NCBI RefSeq assembly: GCF_905475395.1
Contig: NC_058337.1
Span: forward strand, 116,554,368-116,618,367
Length of the DNA stretch: 64,000 nt
From: Chrysoperla carnea
Taxonomy: Eukaryota > Arthropoda > Insecta > Neuroptera > Chrysopidae
Direction: 5' to 3'
The notes under the pieces are model-generated. The model was not told the DNA's origin and ran no database searches. It was given only the letters and a program-made list of their open reading frames with translations. Shown here in pieces: positions 49,371-61,534 of this stretch; within the stretch, counting starts at the first letter, position 1, and every line of letters starts with the position of its first letter. Position numbers and translations under genes: made by a program.

Positions 49371-52010
49371 TATTAAACTGATATAAATTAACAATCTTTG
49401 TTAGTAAATCATCTTTTTCAATAATATGATTCAATTTTTTTTGAATGGTACTGTACGTTTTACAATAAACTATTTTACGACTTTTCTATTGCTTTACTTT
49501 ACTTGTTTTATGACTTATTTTTGTTTATTATAATTATTACATTGTTACATGTCAAATTTTACTTATAATTTGGCGTTAATATGGACGTAAATACGAATAG
49601 TATATACCTACTTCACTATTGTAACATTTCTAATACCAACTATTTATTCCCCTGAAATGTCTAATAAAAATTTTATCTTTACAGTTATTTATAAAGAATA
49701 AAATCTAAGAAATAATTAATTTTAGTAAGTATTCATAAAAATCATGAAATATACTAATGCATGTATCTCCGGTCACTGATTTGATAAAGGCACGGTCACG
49801 TAAGCAGAAAGCACCTAACACACATAGAAAAGTCAAAAAAGTTATCACTTTTCAAAATGAATGGAAATTACTCATAAAAACTTGGCAATTTATCCCCATT
49901 AGCAGTGAGACAAAAATTTAAAAATTTTAGTTCTCATTTTTTAGTAAATAAAGTATTTCCAACAAGACATAGATATTGCCAAGAAGTTTTAATTATATGA
50001 ATACTAGATGTATACTTTTATTAATTTTTTGAGGAAACATTTCAAATAAAAGTAATATTTTTCGTTCTTGAATTTATTTCTATTAATTTGAAATTACTTT
50101 CAAAATCTAGAATAAGCTTTTATAATTCAGCTGTTTGATTCTTTAAGTTTTAAGCTCCTTGCTTATAGATGAAAGTGATGCCAAAAGCAAGCTTATGGCA
50201 TCATTTCATTACCTATTCTGTTGATCTAATTGTTGTATGGGGAACTGAATGCTACGGAATATTTAAAACCTTTTTGGCATTTCATTGAATTATTAGTCTT
50301 TTCATACAATGGTTGTACTATGAATTTTTTTAATATTGCCAGTAATTTAAATATTATCATTTATTTATAAATATAGGCAACATTATTGCATAAATAGTGA
50401 AGCAATTGTGTGATAAAACAAATTAAGAAAGTGATGAAACCAAGCTTTAGTTATTTCCATGAGCGGCGTTTAAACAAGGATCTGTATGCATTGAATATCA
50501 ATATTTTTTATGGGATAAATATTTCTATCCACTATCCAAATTTAAGACTAAACTTATAATGTCCTTATACGTTACATTATTAATATATACAATGTAGACA
50601 TAAGTTAATAGATAGCTTTTCAAATAATATTATAAAGGCTTGACAATTAGGCTATATATGAGATTATCCAATATGCACAGTTTAAAATAAAGTAATTAAC
50701 AATTTTCAACATCAAGCTGTTTGAACGATATGCATTTTCAAACAAAAGTTGTTATAAAAATAAACACATACTGTTCGTATGTATGTATATAGTTTTTCAC
50801 AGTGCTTTTACACTGAAAATAAACTTCCATGATTGAATTTTCATGAACATTTTCATGACTGAGAAAGCACAAAACCTTATTACCTAATTTGTTTAGTAAA
50901 TAAATTTTAAAACCTCATATAATCCCCATATGATTAAAGTTTTTGGTATTGTTCTATAAATTAACTCGTTAGTTTTTCCCATTCATAGTATATACAATAC
51001 ACAGTAAACATAAAACGTATTGGATGGCCTTCCAATGTAACAAAATATTTTTATTTAAAAGTCAAATACTAATTTCCTTGAATTAAGTTGATTCAAGAGA
51101 CATTTTCTTGTCATAAGAATATAAGTACCTAAACGTGTTTATTTTAATTCAATAATTGTGACTGATTTGCTTGTGAAGTAGTCAAAATGGATACTTCTAT
51201 TGAAATATGAAAATTGAAATTGACGTAGAAGAAAGCAAAAAAGATTCACAGCTAGGACTTACAAATTTAATTATAAGATTCATTTAACAATAACATTCAT
51301 AAGTGCACATAAAATATTTCTACGCAAGATTAGAAATTATGACCTTACGTCGAAACTGATCAAAATACATTCAAACATAGGCAAAATAGATACTTACGAT
51401 GAAAATCCAAAACCGAATTTTCCTTTAATTTGTGCAAGGAATTAAAAACACATTAGACTCGCTCGACAGTGTGTGACGTAAAACAGTAAACTGGAAAACT
51501 CCAAAATAAATTTTTTTCTGTGTTTCTGACATCCTACATTTATCAGGACCCTATAAAGTAACGTGAATTGAGTTTTTTTTTAAGAAAATTTTTTTTTTTC
51601 GTATGTGATTTTAGGTGGTATCTCATAAGATAAGCATTTAATCATCAAATGAACAACTTTTCCATTTTAAGGGTCAAATTTACCTTCATTTAATTTAACT
51701 TATTCACTCCAAATTGAAAGTTTCTTTTAAATAAAAATTTTCAAAATAGATTTTAAATTTTTTCGATTTTCTAGCTTGTCACTAAGATTACTACTAAATA
51801 GCCGATGCAAATAAAATTTCTGAAATCACAAAGTATATTTTGATCTTCATAATAAATAATTTCAGCAAATTTATTTAATAAATGTTGTTTTGGTGAGTTA
51901 CGAAATTTTTTAATAAAAATACGAAACTACTCCTCTTTTACCGGATTGTCTGCCAATTAAAAATGGAATTCAAAATTAGTGTTGTTTCTAGCAATTTATT
52001 ATAATATAAG
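49371..52010. other. AT-rich non-coding stretch
   Basis: No gene or shared repeat recognised. Confidence 0.35.
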
Positions 52011-52011
52011 A

Positions 52012-52295
52012 TACCTATTAGCTCAGTTGGTTAACCAATTCCGTCCGCGGTAGGCAAAGGGTAGCGGGTTCGATTCCCGCTGTCGCAACAAAATTAATTT
52101 AATTAAAAGTTGTGATGGGCTAGTGTAGTGCATGATATATGCATGAAGAAGCTGCATTCAGCCTCTGAAATTGAGGAGTTGTTAAATGAATTATCAGCGG
52201 AAAGGTGGTCAAACACATATATGGTATCACAAAGGGCTTTATATCCTAAGTGTGTCCTTCGTGGACAGCCATTATAACCTTACCTAGCTTAGTTG
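52012..52295 (+). mobile_element. tRNA-derived SINE, near full length
   Basis: The tRNA-like head at 52019-52090 carries an A box (TAGCTCAGTTGG, 52019-52030) and a B box (GGTTCGATTCC, 52067-52077) about 37 bases apart, the layout of an internal RNA polymerase III promoter. An unrelated body and a 3' tail around CATTATAACCTTACC follow. The acceptor stem is not well formed, so it is not a functional tRNA gene. The second copy is at 11091-11305. Confidence 0.88.
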
Positions 52296-52929
52296 CAATG
52301 AAAATTCATTTTAGTGGCTATGAAAATAAATTTAGTAAACTGGTACTAGTTCAGTTTAAATGTTGATTTATTATTTATATAAGTGGCCTCCGAGCTTATA
52401 ACTATGATGTCTTTATCTAGTCATATGCTTCCAATGAATATTTTTCAAAGTATCAGAAATATATGGAATGCATTTTTGTTTCCATCCACACCAAAACAAT
52501 TATTATAACTCCGCCACTTTACAAGTCTGCCATTGTCTTATCATTTGTTCCGCTGCTGTCTTAACAATTGGTAATACAAATATTCACATGCTTAAAGGGC
52601 GTTACTTACAAGTTTTTGAACAAAATGATCTGGCAAGCCCTCGTATAAATGTGAGAAGTGGTTCCATCCTATATCTATTCTACTCATATTATAATGTTAA
52701 TATATGTTACAATTTAATGTTATATACTACTAACAAACAACATACATACTATAGCCATAGTAAAGTTATTTTAGTTTAGTTAATTACGTGGTTCGTAAGA
52801 TAGACATTGATAAGTCACAGCTGTCAGATAAGTCAGAAATTATTCAAAATATATATTTATTATATAAATGATAAACATATGGTTTTTGTTTAAAATATAT
52901 TATTTGTTGTTAAGATTAAATGTGCCTTT

Positions 52930-53233
52930 TATTCAAGAATAAGTCATGGATAATAATTGACTTCTAGTCAATTATTCATCATTTATAACCCTAAAATAAT
53001 TTTCATTGCTATCCATGGGTATCTAGTAATTTTAAATTTTATTTATCTAGAATATAACCAGAATAAGTCAATAATTATAATAGACTTTCTGTCAATTATT
53101 CATCATTTGTCCTAAAATTACATACATTGTAATCAATGGATGTATTATAAATTTTAAATATTATTTTTCTTGAATATAACTAGAATAAGTCAAGGATATA
53201 ATGACTGAAAGTCAATTATTCATCATACAGAGT
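52930..53233. repeat. Tandem repeat, period about 123 bp, 2.4 copies
   Basis: GAATAAGTCA recurs at 52937, 53061 and 53183. Each is followed by a stretch ending GTCAATTATTCATCAT, and by an AATTTTAAAT-type block in the complete units. The third unit runs directly into the inverted-repeat element at 53224. Confidence 0.8.
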
Positions 53234-53903
53234 GGGTCATTTTAATCTTTTATGGCTAGTTTTGTAGTTATCCAATGTAGTCGCAGAGTGTGATTGGGGA
53301 CATTATGTTCTGAAATCAGATTTGACATAGTTTACGCTCTCCGGGTTTCTTTAATAGTCAATTTAGATTCTAAAAGGTAAGAGATAGAAAAACGCGTTAA
53401 ACAAGAATGTTGATTCTCATAAAAAAGCTAACATTTTTTATTTAAATCATTTTATCGAAAATCGTAAGCTTCCAAAAATGTGTCATTTGATCGAAAATAA
53501 TACACGCTAGCTATAGAAAAATGCTTTAGCCAAAAGTTTCCACGGGCAATAGAAAACATTTGCCTGTGTCCGTTACTTTGTCCTACAATTATCGATAAAC
53601 TTTAAGTGTATTAACTTAGGTTTAAGTCGCATTTCTTCCAAAAGACGATTATCGGAAAAATGTTTTAAATAAAAAATGTAAGTTTTTTTTTATTAGGATT
53701 AACTTCCGAATTTAAAGTGATAATCTATCTTTTACCTATTAAGATCTACATTGACTATAAAAGAAACCTGGAGATCTAGGTCCAACTTGATACCAGAACA
53801 TGATGCATCGAACCCTGCAATTTTTGTTCATGTTATTTTTTGATTAGTTCATTACAAAACGAGCTATTAGCCAAGATATATTAAAATGGTCCACTCTGTA
53901 TAT
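53224..53903. mobile_element. Long imperfect palindromic element, TIR CATACAGAGTGG
   Basis: The left end ATACAGAGTGGGTCATTTTA matches the complement of ATTAAAATGG-TCCACTCTGTAT at 53880-53902. The inverted homology continues inward (TTTCTTTAATAGTCAATTTA against ACTATAAAAGAAACC, and TTTATTTAAATCATTTTATC against its complement near 53650-53680). No open frame. It is probably a MITE or foldback element. Confidence 0.75.
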
Positions 53904-54589
53904 CCCATAATTCTGTAATCAAAATTGGAATCAAGGGGTGTCTTGTAAACATTCAAACTAATGCCCTTCAGAAATCCAAATAAGAGTTCTTTAAAAGACT
54001 AAAACAAAAAAGACAGTAATATTAGGCCAAATGTGAGCGCCCCATTGGGTCGATTCGAAATTTTGACAGATGGGGATGATTTATGTGAAAACCATTATAA
54101 TGAATTGGCAGTCTAAGTAAAGAGTTTGTATGAGAGATATTCTAGAAAATATTTTTTTTTTAGATTTTACTAGCATACTATTTTACTATTTTTTATATCT
54201 AATATTGCCAGATGTTTGAACACGGTATTTGCTAGTTATCAACAAGAAAAATTTCTAGAAAATATACAATTTTTAAAAGATTTTTATAGTATCATAATTT
54301 TCATCTTGTTCTTTCATAATATTAATTTAATCTTGTACATACTGAATGTATTTCAGTACATATGAATATTTCAAATCGAATTCATTATCTTCTCGAGTTC
54401 AGTAAAATAAATAAAAAAACCATTTAATAATATTCATCATAATCTTAATAAAACGTTGTAAAATGTTTCTGAGTTTTTTTATGCAGTACGTTTACTTCTA
54501 GAAAATCACTTACTTCATTTACACAACCAAAAATAGTTTTGAATTATTACAAGTGAAATTTACAAAATTCCCGACAAATGCGATTTATT

Positions 54590-54730
54590 GCTTGTAAACC
54601 GATTTTTGGAAACTTAGCTATAAAATGTTCTCAATCGTGTCGGTTCGACCGTTTAGGGGCTACAATGACACTGAGAAACACACAGACGCACAGATAAACA
54701 CTTTAAACTCATAACACTGCTTCTTAAATC
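54590..54730 (-). repeat. Dispersed repeat family R2 copy
   Basis: On the minus strand it contains the complement of GTAAACCGATTTTTGG, TTAGCTATAAAATGTTCTC and CGTTTAGGGGCTAC, followed by CAGACGCACAGATA. Divergent relative to 6800-6990. Confidence 0.45.
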
Positions 54731-54994
54731 AATATGAAAGTGATGGTCAAGGACATTAGATGAAATGAAAAGGATACTTAGAGAGCTATGACTTTTTGGG
54801 ACAAACTTTTGGAAAAATTTTAATTGAAATTGAAAGACTAGAGTTGACTTTGTTCTTTTGAAATATTGTTTTGAATTACTTAATTATTTTACCATTTCAT
54901 TTTTCGAAATGAATGGAGACAGGTTTATTTGACAATTCATTTCCATAGTAATTATTTATATGTTAAAATTATATGTCATGCCTTTTCCAAACTG

Positions 54995-55200
54995 AATCGA
55001 TTTTGAAGATCACCGTCAATTGTTTAGTTTTTTTTTGGGTACGGAACACTTATCTCGCACTTGAAACATAGCTAAGAACACTCTCCGTTAAATTGCCTTT
55101 CAAACGAAACCAAATTCAATGCTACGTGCTTCTAGGTGCTACGATGCCACAGACAGACACACACACATATTGGTCAAACTTATAACACCCTTTTTTTTAG
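54995..55200 (-). repeat. Dispersed repeat family R2 copy
   Basis: It carries GAAACATAGCTAAGAACACT, then AATTGCCTTTCAAACGAAAC and CAGACAGACACACACACA, in the reverse orientation of 6800-6990. Confidence 0.55.
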
Positions 55201-55204
55201 TTTG

Positions 55205-58200
55205 GGGTTTAAGTAATATTATTACACAAACAATAAAAGTTTTGTGTATAAATGAAAAATATTTTAAATATTTTAATGAGAAAAATATTTTCTGAAATTG
55301 TTAAACAACAGTGACTTTTTGGTTTGAGACTTGTTTTTCTGGTTTTTTCAATTGGTACCGGGTAATGAGAAAATAACAGCCAGGGAAAGTAAATTCTGTA
55401 CAGGAAAATTTACTTACTCGTATTGTTATCAGTTTCATTGTCGGTAATCATTGAAAATGCCAGACAGATTCTCTGGCGTCTAAACGTAGCTATGTTTAAC
55501 AAGAGAGTGCATTTTCTAGAAAAGGGCATTACTGTACTCCCATGGTTCCTGGTCGAGGTGTCAGCGAAATTCTACGTTCGGGAATGTATTGGTTTTCCTA
55601 CTTAAAACACAAACTACTATATTTCTAATTTCACATTGTGGTTAGTTATTAGGTTAACCAAAAATAAACGTACAGTTTAGCTTTTACAGCTAGTATAGCT
55701 TAAAGGTAGTACAAAGTAATTTGAAGTTTTTTTTTAAAAGAATTTTAATAATACAAATAGAAATAATATGATTATATTACATTTGAACGTACCCTTAAAA
55801 ATGTAAATTAGTTTTTAAGTTATTTAATATTAAGTAAAATAAAAGTCTGTTTGTCTGTTCATTTGTTATGTCTGTCTGTCAAGATTACTCTGGTAATGGA
55901 GTCCGTTATATTATGTAGTACCTATGCTTTTTTATTTTCTAGAAGAAAGAAAATATGTAAGAATTTACGTAAATAATTTTTTTTTTGAAAATGATTGAAA
56001 GTAATATTACTTTAAAAGAAATGAATTACGTTTTAAATATATTTGAAGGATTTTCAACTGTAGGTTGATTTTCTTATTACTGCAGCTGTAACCATTATTA
56101 GCGTTGTATATCTAACGCACAAGTTTACACCGAATTCAAAATTGATTGGTTCAATTCTTTTTAAAGAAGAGGTCATTAACGACTACTGTTTACAAAACTA
56201 ATTCAAACTAATTGAGACACTCGAAAAATCTGTCTGCCCTCTGCTTTGAACGGCATCACTCACAGCAATTGTAAGAATGTCTCCATTCGCTCCGTGCGTG
56301 AGTTTCGTTTCTATGGTAACGATACACTACTTTAATTATAGAATTGTATGGATGCATATATAATTGTATGGATTGCATTTAAGACTTACATTTAAAATTT
56401 AATATTCTTGTCTCACAAATTTAAATAAATAATTATGATAATTTACATTTGAAAAATAATATTTGTTCAATTTGATTTCTTATTTTCACAATTTTTAATG
56501 CATTAAGTTTAATTAATTCGTGTTTTTCAATAATTTTAATTTGACATTTCTATTACATTAACATGTAAAGAATTGCAAATTAGTCATAACAGCCCCCTTT
56601 AACTCCAAAATTTTTCACTTAAAGCGCTGGCATCGATTTTATTGTCCCTACCATGACTACGCACACAAGGAATAGAAATGTTTAGCCTACTTCGATAATT
56701 CCTATTCCTGTCGATTTTAAATTCGATTTTAGCGACGTTAAAATATATCTGACATATGAGGCTACAATTTGTACATATTTTAGGGCGACACAGACTCTTA
56801 GACCCACATAAGATATGTCAAGTAGGTTTGTGTTGTAGTAGTTGTGGATAACGAAAATAGTACCTACTTAGTTTTCGTGGAAATATTAGTCAGACGATAT
56901 GGAGAGTTCACTATGAACAGTTGATACAATAGTGTAGTTAAAAGAGCTATTAAATAATTATTAAACAAGCGACCCAGTTCGGCTTGAAACTAGACGTGTT
57001 CAAGGATTGGCCACAAGTAGAGACCACCCCAAAGTATTCAATCTATTTATCCCCAAGTGGGCACACGGTCTTTGCTTCGCGAATGCAATTTAAAAGGATG
57101 TCCTTACTATACATCAAAATCTTCCAGCAGAAGATAGCAGATAAACAGACAGTTGGACAAAAGGTCCCGGATAGCGAACTTCAAAACAAGAACGTTTTCT
57201 TTTCATTGAAGGTATAGCCTTTATTAAGCCATTTTTCATTAGCTTTAGCCAAAGTCTCTGTTTACTAGCCAAAAAAGTGGAGAAAGATTTTAAAACCATA
57301 GAAAACACAAAAAAAAGTTAGGGAAAGATTTCATTGGCTGTACGTTTAAGTGTTTGCCACTATTTTACTTATATTCTACCACTATTTGTATACTTTTAAG
57401 GTCTCTAGGAGACAGAAAACTATAAACCTGAACCAGTTATCCTAGTATCATCTATTACACAACCTGGAATAACAACCTTGCGTTGTAACTGCTAAACCGG
57501 ATGATATTTTATGTTCTGTTAGCGTACTTATATATAAAAATCAGAACAATATTAAAAATTGTATTAACTAAAATTAAATTATTTCACGATATGAAATTTT
57601 TATATGTTGTGGTAAAAGAAAAGCAAAACGTTTACTCTTTTTTTCAATTTTGTTACACTCACATAGTATATGCACCAGTCAATAAATTTATAATCACACT
57701 ATGAATAAAAGATTGACTGTATATTATACAAGACGCGAATGGCTATATCATGTTTTTACATTTTTCTTGAATTAAGTAATAAAAAGTATCTTCGCATAAA
57801 TTTTACATGAATATTAAAAGAAAATTTATGATACAATGAAATATGACATAATGTAATGTATAAGTACAGTTCAAGAATTTAATACATTCCATTCCAAACA
57901 AAATTTTTTATGAATTTTAAGGGTTTTCTATTCAGAATGTCCGAACCTTTAACATATATTGAATGAGTTGTTTGATGTATAATATCAGCCAAATAATTAA
58001 AAATTTTAATCGAAATAATTAGTGCTCAGTTTTACCATATTTTTCTTAAATTTCATTAGCTCGTAGCGTCTGTATGTACTCGTTCCATGCAGCTGGACCT
58101 ACGAGGAACTCTGGCGGATAATGTATATAACAAAAATGGCATGAAATACTCCTTAATGTAAAGGGCTATCAATCAATATGATTATGATTATGATTTATGG

Positions 58201-58695
58201 CCTTGATTGCTGATCCAAGACTTGGACACTCTTAATGGAAAATCTTTTTTTTTTCATGTTATAAATATTATATTTCTGATTTTTTATGAATGAAAGTAGA
58301 ATAATTTTATTTTATTTGTCATTTTTTCTGTTCCTTACTGTACATTGATGTAATTTGAGAAGAAAATGTTTTTAACCAAAAATTTGCATATTTTATATTT
58401 AAAGAAAAAAAAGTTGAATTAGGAACGTCGAATCTGATTGTAGGGAACATAAAAAATATGTGCATGGTTCTGGAGATGCAAAAGAAAAATTCGTATAAGA
58501 TTGCGTCGAGATTTTAATATCGGTCAAAGACTCTCGTAGCACGTTTCGGGAGTGAAATGCAAACTTCAAAAATTTTACGTGGAGTCTTGTTCAACATGCC
58601 TTTTTTGATATGTTGTGCACCCCGATAAATATTTTGAGAAAATAACAATAGTTAAATTGCATTTCTAGGATATAATCAGTTATGCCAAAATATCA
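55205..58695. other. Stretch without recognised genes
   Basis: A GC-richer patch at 56970-57215 (for example CCACAAGTAGAGACCACCCC) holds short frames on both strands but no true ATG start and no domain. Otherwise nothing can be supported. Confidence 0.3.
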
Positions 58696-58699
58696 ATTT

Positions 58700-59240
58700 T
58701 TACATACTTTAAATTTCGTGAGTGGCTTCCTTTTGAAAGTCTACCAAACTTTACACTGCAATTTTTTACAATAGTCTGCGTTTTCAAATGAGCATGTTGA
58801 CGTCATATTTGAATTATCGTTTTGAAAAAACGCAGCAGGGAATTTGTCGGACACTCTGGTCACTTGAAAATATTAATAATTATTAAACAATTCAACAAAT
58901 GTGAGCCATGCTCGAATTTATAAACAAAAAATACTATAGTACGGAATGTTCGAGGTGGTATACAACAAGCTAATCAGTGCAGTATTTTTGTCGAGCAAAA
59001 TATTTTATTATTTAATAATTTTTAATGTTATAATGTGGTCATTATGTCCGACAAATTCCTTGCTGCATTTCTTCAGAACAATAACTCAAATATGTCATTA
59101 TGCTCATTTGAAAACGCAGCCTATCGCAAACAATTGTAGACGAAAGTTTGGTAGACTTGTAAAAAGAAAGCCACTCACGAAGTTTCAAGTATATGTATTT
59201 ATCGTTAAAAAAAAACCCGTTGTGTCCCACGGTCTATAAA
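58700..59240. mobile_element. MITE family M4, larger copy 2
   Basis: The left arm 58700-58860 (TTTCGTGAGTGGCTTCC, AAGTCTACCAAACTTT, TGCGTTTTCAAATGAGCATG) pairs with the right arm 59044-59187. The right end continues to CCACGGTCTATA, the terminus seen at 42876-43181. The left terminus is missing. Open frames on both strands here are by-products of the arms. Confidence 0.75.
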
Positions 59241-59244
59241 AGGC

Positions 59245-61295
59245 CTGGGAGACAGTTTGACTGTCCAATAATTTCTAATTGATCTACTGATCTATAGAAT
59301 TATACGGAATCCTAGATACCAAAATTACTGTAACATTTATTGCACGTTTCATTCATAATGACATCTAAAAAATATTTTCAATAATATTTCCCAATCGATA
59401 TTTTTATATCAAAAAACGTTTCAATTTTTTTATACGAATTTTACGAGCTTGTATTACAACGCGTGTTGTTAAAATTACGCATCCTTTGTTACGTTTCGAT
59501 ATTATCGTATGGCATTATATAGGTTGTTGTAACACGTATTTACGTGTACTAGGTATGTAAAGGGTGTTCCAGTATATGTAACTAAATTGAAGAGCCTTGG
59601 TTCTCATGAACTTATAATGCTATTAAAGAATACCCATTTAGAAATTCGTTAGTGAAGTATTCGCTTTTGAGGAGGGCGCAGTCATGTGCAAATTATTATT
59701 TTCATGTAAGTAAACAGAAATTAATGGATTTCTACGTTTTTAACATAAGGGAAAGTGGTATAAAATGTTCCTGGAGGGTAAAACGACACCCTTTCGTTTC
59801 ACCGAATATTGCTGTCCTATCTGGTAATTTGATGGCAAACTATGTTCCCTACTTTAAAATTCACATGCTCCCAAAGTCTCATGATGCAATAAGCATCACA
59901 AAATATTTTATTGCAAGGAAATGAACTAACGTTTTATGTCCTAAGCACGCTATAAAAACTTCAGCTTGTATCTCATATCTCTTTTCGTTTTTGCGTTACC
60001 GATAAACGATATCGATATCGTTTGCGTTGTATGAATTTAACGAAAAGTTTTTTTGCAAAAATTTTATGTAGGAAAACTTTGAAATTACAATTACCAGAAA
60101 AAATGATAATTTCGCAAACTTCTTGGTCTAGGTACTATTTATTGATGTTTTCCGTTACGAGGATAATTTTACACTATTCTCCTCTACATACTTAACAGAA
60201 AACTAACTAAGATCTCAAATAATATTCCTGGAACACACCGTAAATATGTTGTGAGTGTATTCGCCTATAAATGATGATGCTTCAAGCTATATTATTATTG
60301 TAAATTGTAACATCTTCGTAAACTCCTTCGCTTTGTAGATGTACCCCGTACGTTAGTGCCCCGCTCGTTTACTTCCTACCTCGTTCATTTTATTTTTTAT
60401 TTTTTCTCTTAAAATATATATGCAAAATAATAATGCGAAAAACGTGCTTGGAAAATTCAAATAAATAATATTCAAATGCTATAGATTTAGATAAAAGTTA
60501 ATTTTCTTTTGAATATTAATGAAAATATTTTTGAATTTTTATTTATTTGATCTAAATTTATTATTATTACTTTTTTTTTTTTTGGATATGGGGTGTACCC
60601 AAGATTGTGTTTTGTTGTTGTTGCAGAAAACATCAAATAGCGGAAATTTGTATTCTAAAACTTTTATTTAGTCCATCTTAAATTCTAAATTCTATTTATT
60701 TTTCTCGACGCAACTTGTAATGTTAATTGAGACAAAATTTTGAAAATTACCTTTAAATAAGTTTTAAAACAAAAAACTCCATTTCGATTTCATTTGCCTG
60801 CTTTTTAAATAATGGCGGGTATACAACTTTCAATTTCTAAAACAAAGTGCTTTTCTCGAGTAATTAAATGGTTAGTTACAACACTGTATGGTTCGATCAT
60901 TTATGGAAAACTGCAAATTGGTTTAAAATTTCTTCGTTAAAAAGTGTTAATGATTTTTCAACTAATTCAAGGGTATTCTCTTTAAATTAAATTCCGTAGC
61001 ATACTTATTCGTGAAACACCCTGTACTGTTATGATTTGTGTGTACTTTTCAATTCCTTGAAAGAAAATAAGATCAAAAGCGTATGTGTTTAGCTTCAGAT
61101 GAAAATGAAGAATTGTTTCGCATACAGGGTGGTAAACTTAGTTTTTGAAGATATTAAGAAATACCTAAAATATGAACGTTTAAAATTCCAAATTAGATAA
61201 ATAGTACGAATATTAAATGTGATGTCATTTGTATCAATCGCCATAGTGACTTCATATCAAACTCATACAAAAATCTTTGAAAACTGATAACTTCT
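59245..61295. other. Stretch without recognised genes
   Basis: The 90-codon frame at 59652-59924 has no recognisable domain. A short R1 fragment (CTAAGCACGCTATAAAAACT) lies at 59940-60000. AACACCCTGTACTG at 61015 and CATACAGGGTGG at 61124 form a weak inverted pair. Confidence 0.3.
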
Positions 61296-61299
61296 TCCT

Positions 61300-61530
61300 T
61301 TTTTAACTCCCGATTAAGAAAGAGAGGTGTTATAAGCTAATCGTGTCTGCATATTCGTGTCTGCCTGAGGAATCTTATATTTCAAGTTTGACTCGAGGGT
61401 TCGGTACCCGATAACAACTAGAAGAGAGGTGATGATCCTCCAACGGCTGAGCAGAAACATAGCTAAGAATACTTTCGATCAATTTACCTTTCCAATAAAA
61501 AAAATCAAAATTGGTTCATGCTTTCATGTT
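61300..61530 (-). repeat. Dispersed repeat family R2 copy
   Basis: It shows GGTACCCGATAACAACTAG, GAAACATAGCTAAGAATAC, then CAATTTACCTTTCC and AAAATCAAAATTGGTTCATG, the reverse-orientation counterpart of 6800-6990. Confidence 0.55.
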
Positions 61531-61534
61531 CCAT

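Noticed and set aside
52019..52090. Possible tRNA gene
   Set aside because: It has A and B boxes but no proper paired acceptor stem, and it continues into a repeated body shared with 11091-11305, so it is a SINE.
56984..57217. 77-codon frame in a GC-richer patch
   Set aside because: It does not begin with ATG and competing frames exist on the opposite strand. No homology was recognised.
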